From Rhodospirillaceae bacterium (GTDB taxonomy: Bacteria; Pseudomonadota; Alphaproteobacteria; MPNO01; UBA2964): a stretch of DNA of 5,609 nt. The position numbers and the translations under genes are program-made. The DNA lies in the NCBI GenBank assembly GCA_018660305.1, contig JABJKO010000017.1, forward strand, positions 1 through 5,609, in the 5' to 3' direction. Numbering within the stretch: position 1 is the first letter of the stretch; every line of letters begins with the position of its first letter. Below the pieces are notes generated by a model, which saw only the letters and a program-made list of their open reading frames with translations, searched no databases and had not been told where the DNA came from. Positions 5,186 through 5,609 of this stretch are shown here, piece by piece.

Positions 5186-5609
5186 ATGGACCTTAATCTG
5201 TATGCTGTTTTCGCGGCGATCATGCGCCACGGCTCCGTCTCGCAGGCAGGACTTAGCCTTGGGCTAACCCAGCCGGCCACCTCCAATGCCCTGACGCGGC
5301 TGCGGGGCCAGTTGGGCGATCAGCTTTTCGTGCGCTCCAAGAACGGCATGTTACCGACCAAGTTCGCGACCCAGATGGCACCGATCATCGAACGGGCCCT
5401 GGCCGATCTGCAGAACGTCGCCAGGGAAGGTGCCACTAGTGGCACCGACTTAGCGGATTTGAAACGTAATTTTACGTTTGTCATGTCCGATCTGGAGGAA
5501 GCATTGTTTCTGACCGATCTGATCGGCGGTCTGGCTACGGCGGCACCCGGTGTTTCGGTTGAGGTCAAGCCGTTCCGCAGTGATATTCTGCAGGACGAGT
5601 TGGAGTTGG
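5186..5609 (+). CDS. LysR-type transcriptional regulator, N-terminal part (3' end outside window)
   Basis: Translation from the ATG at 5186 stays open to the window edge (141 codons). It begins MDLNLYAVFAAIMRHGSVSQ, a typical LysR winged helix-turn-helix start. The recognition region follows as LGLTQPATSNALTRLRGQLG, then DQLFVRSKNGMLPT (the wing), and a linker helix with IIERALADLQNV. The start of the effector domain is visible: a strand (NFTFVMSD), then a helix (LFLTDLIGGLATAAPGVSVEV). The gene is divergent from the ABM-like unit in the classic LysR layout. No Shine-Dalgarno sequence precedes the ATG, and a -10-like TATATT ends only 17 nt upstream, so the leader may be very short. Another ATG at 5175 is out of frame. 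The ligand is unknown. A full-length member would be about 300 residues, so roughly half is missing. Confidence 0.93.
   Translation, partial: MDLNLYAVFAAIMRHGSVSQAGLSLGLTQPATSNALTRLRGQLGDQLFVRSKNGMLPTKFATQMAPIIERALADLQNVAREGATSGTDLADLKRNFTFVMSDLEEALFLTDLIGGLATAAPGVSVEVKPFRSDILQDELEL

Noticed and set aside
5320..5568. Minus-strand open frame of 82 codons inside the LysR gene
   Set aside because: It lies opposite a clear LysR helix-turn-helix and linker, with no supporting start signal.

Overview
The window looks like a moderately GC-rich proteobacterial chromosome, most likely alphaproteobacterial. This rests on overall base composition judged by eye, GC-rich third codon positions, GGAG-type ribosome binding sites and the mix of protein families; no rRNA or other strong taxonomic marker is present. 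Genes are tightly packed. No tRNA, rRNA, CRISPR array, insertion sequence or phage gene was seen, and the longest gap without a gene is about 108 bp.

Layout. (1) Bases 1-552, plus strand: the C-terminal part of a classical short-chain dehydrogenase/reductase, cut by the window edge. (2) Bases 560-3459, minus strand, read right to left: an apparent three-gene operon of an AA_synth/DUF1185 protein, a creatinase (creatine amidinohydrolase, M24 fold) and a luciferase-like flavin-dependent monooxygenase. The first two genes are 5 nt apart; the third follows after 66 nt. (3) Bases 3530-4390, plus strand, divergent from that operon: an exported six-bladed NHL-type beta-propeller. (4) Bases 4383-5077, minus strand: a small ABM-like alpha/beta-barrel protein followed by a four-helix membrane protein of unknown function, whose end overlaps the end of the propeller gene by 8 bp. 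(5) From 5186 to the window edge, plus strand: the N-terminal part of a LysR-type regulator, divergent from the ABM-like gene.

How it may work together. The best-supported biochemistry is the creatinase: every active-site residue I could place from the Pseudomonas putida enzyme is conserved, so hydrolysis of creatine to sarcosine and urea is the leading prediction. Its neighbours are not the usual ones: no creatininase, sarcosine oxidase or urease is in view. Instead there is a DUF1185 protein, a flavin monooxygenase and, convergent to them, an SDR. The cluster therefore looks like a small-molecule catabolic locus whose exact substrate and chemistry remain open.

The two divergent promoter regions (3460-3529 and 5078-5185) share a near-identical element, CAGTATAYTGA. 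This could link the LysR regulator to the creatinase operon, or could simply be back-to-back -10 boxes. I found no clear evidence of a wholly new system; the most unusual points are the creatinase-DUF1185-monooxygenase operon, the shared promoter element and the uncharacterised membrane protein.
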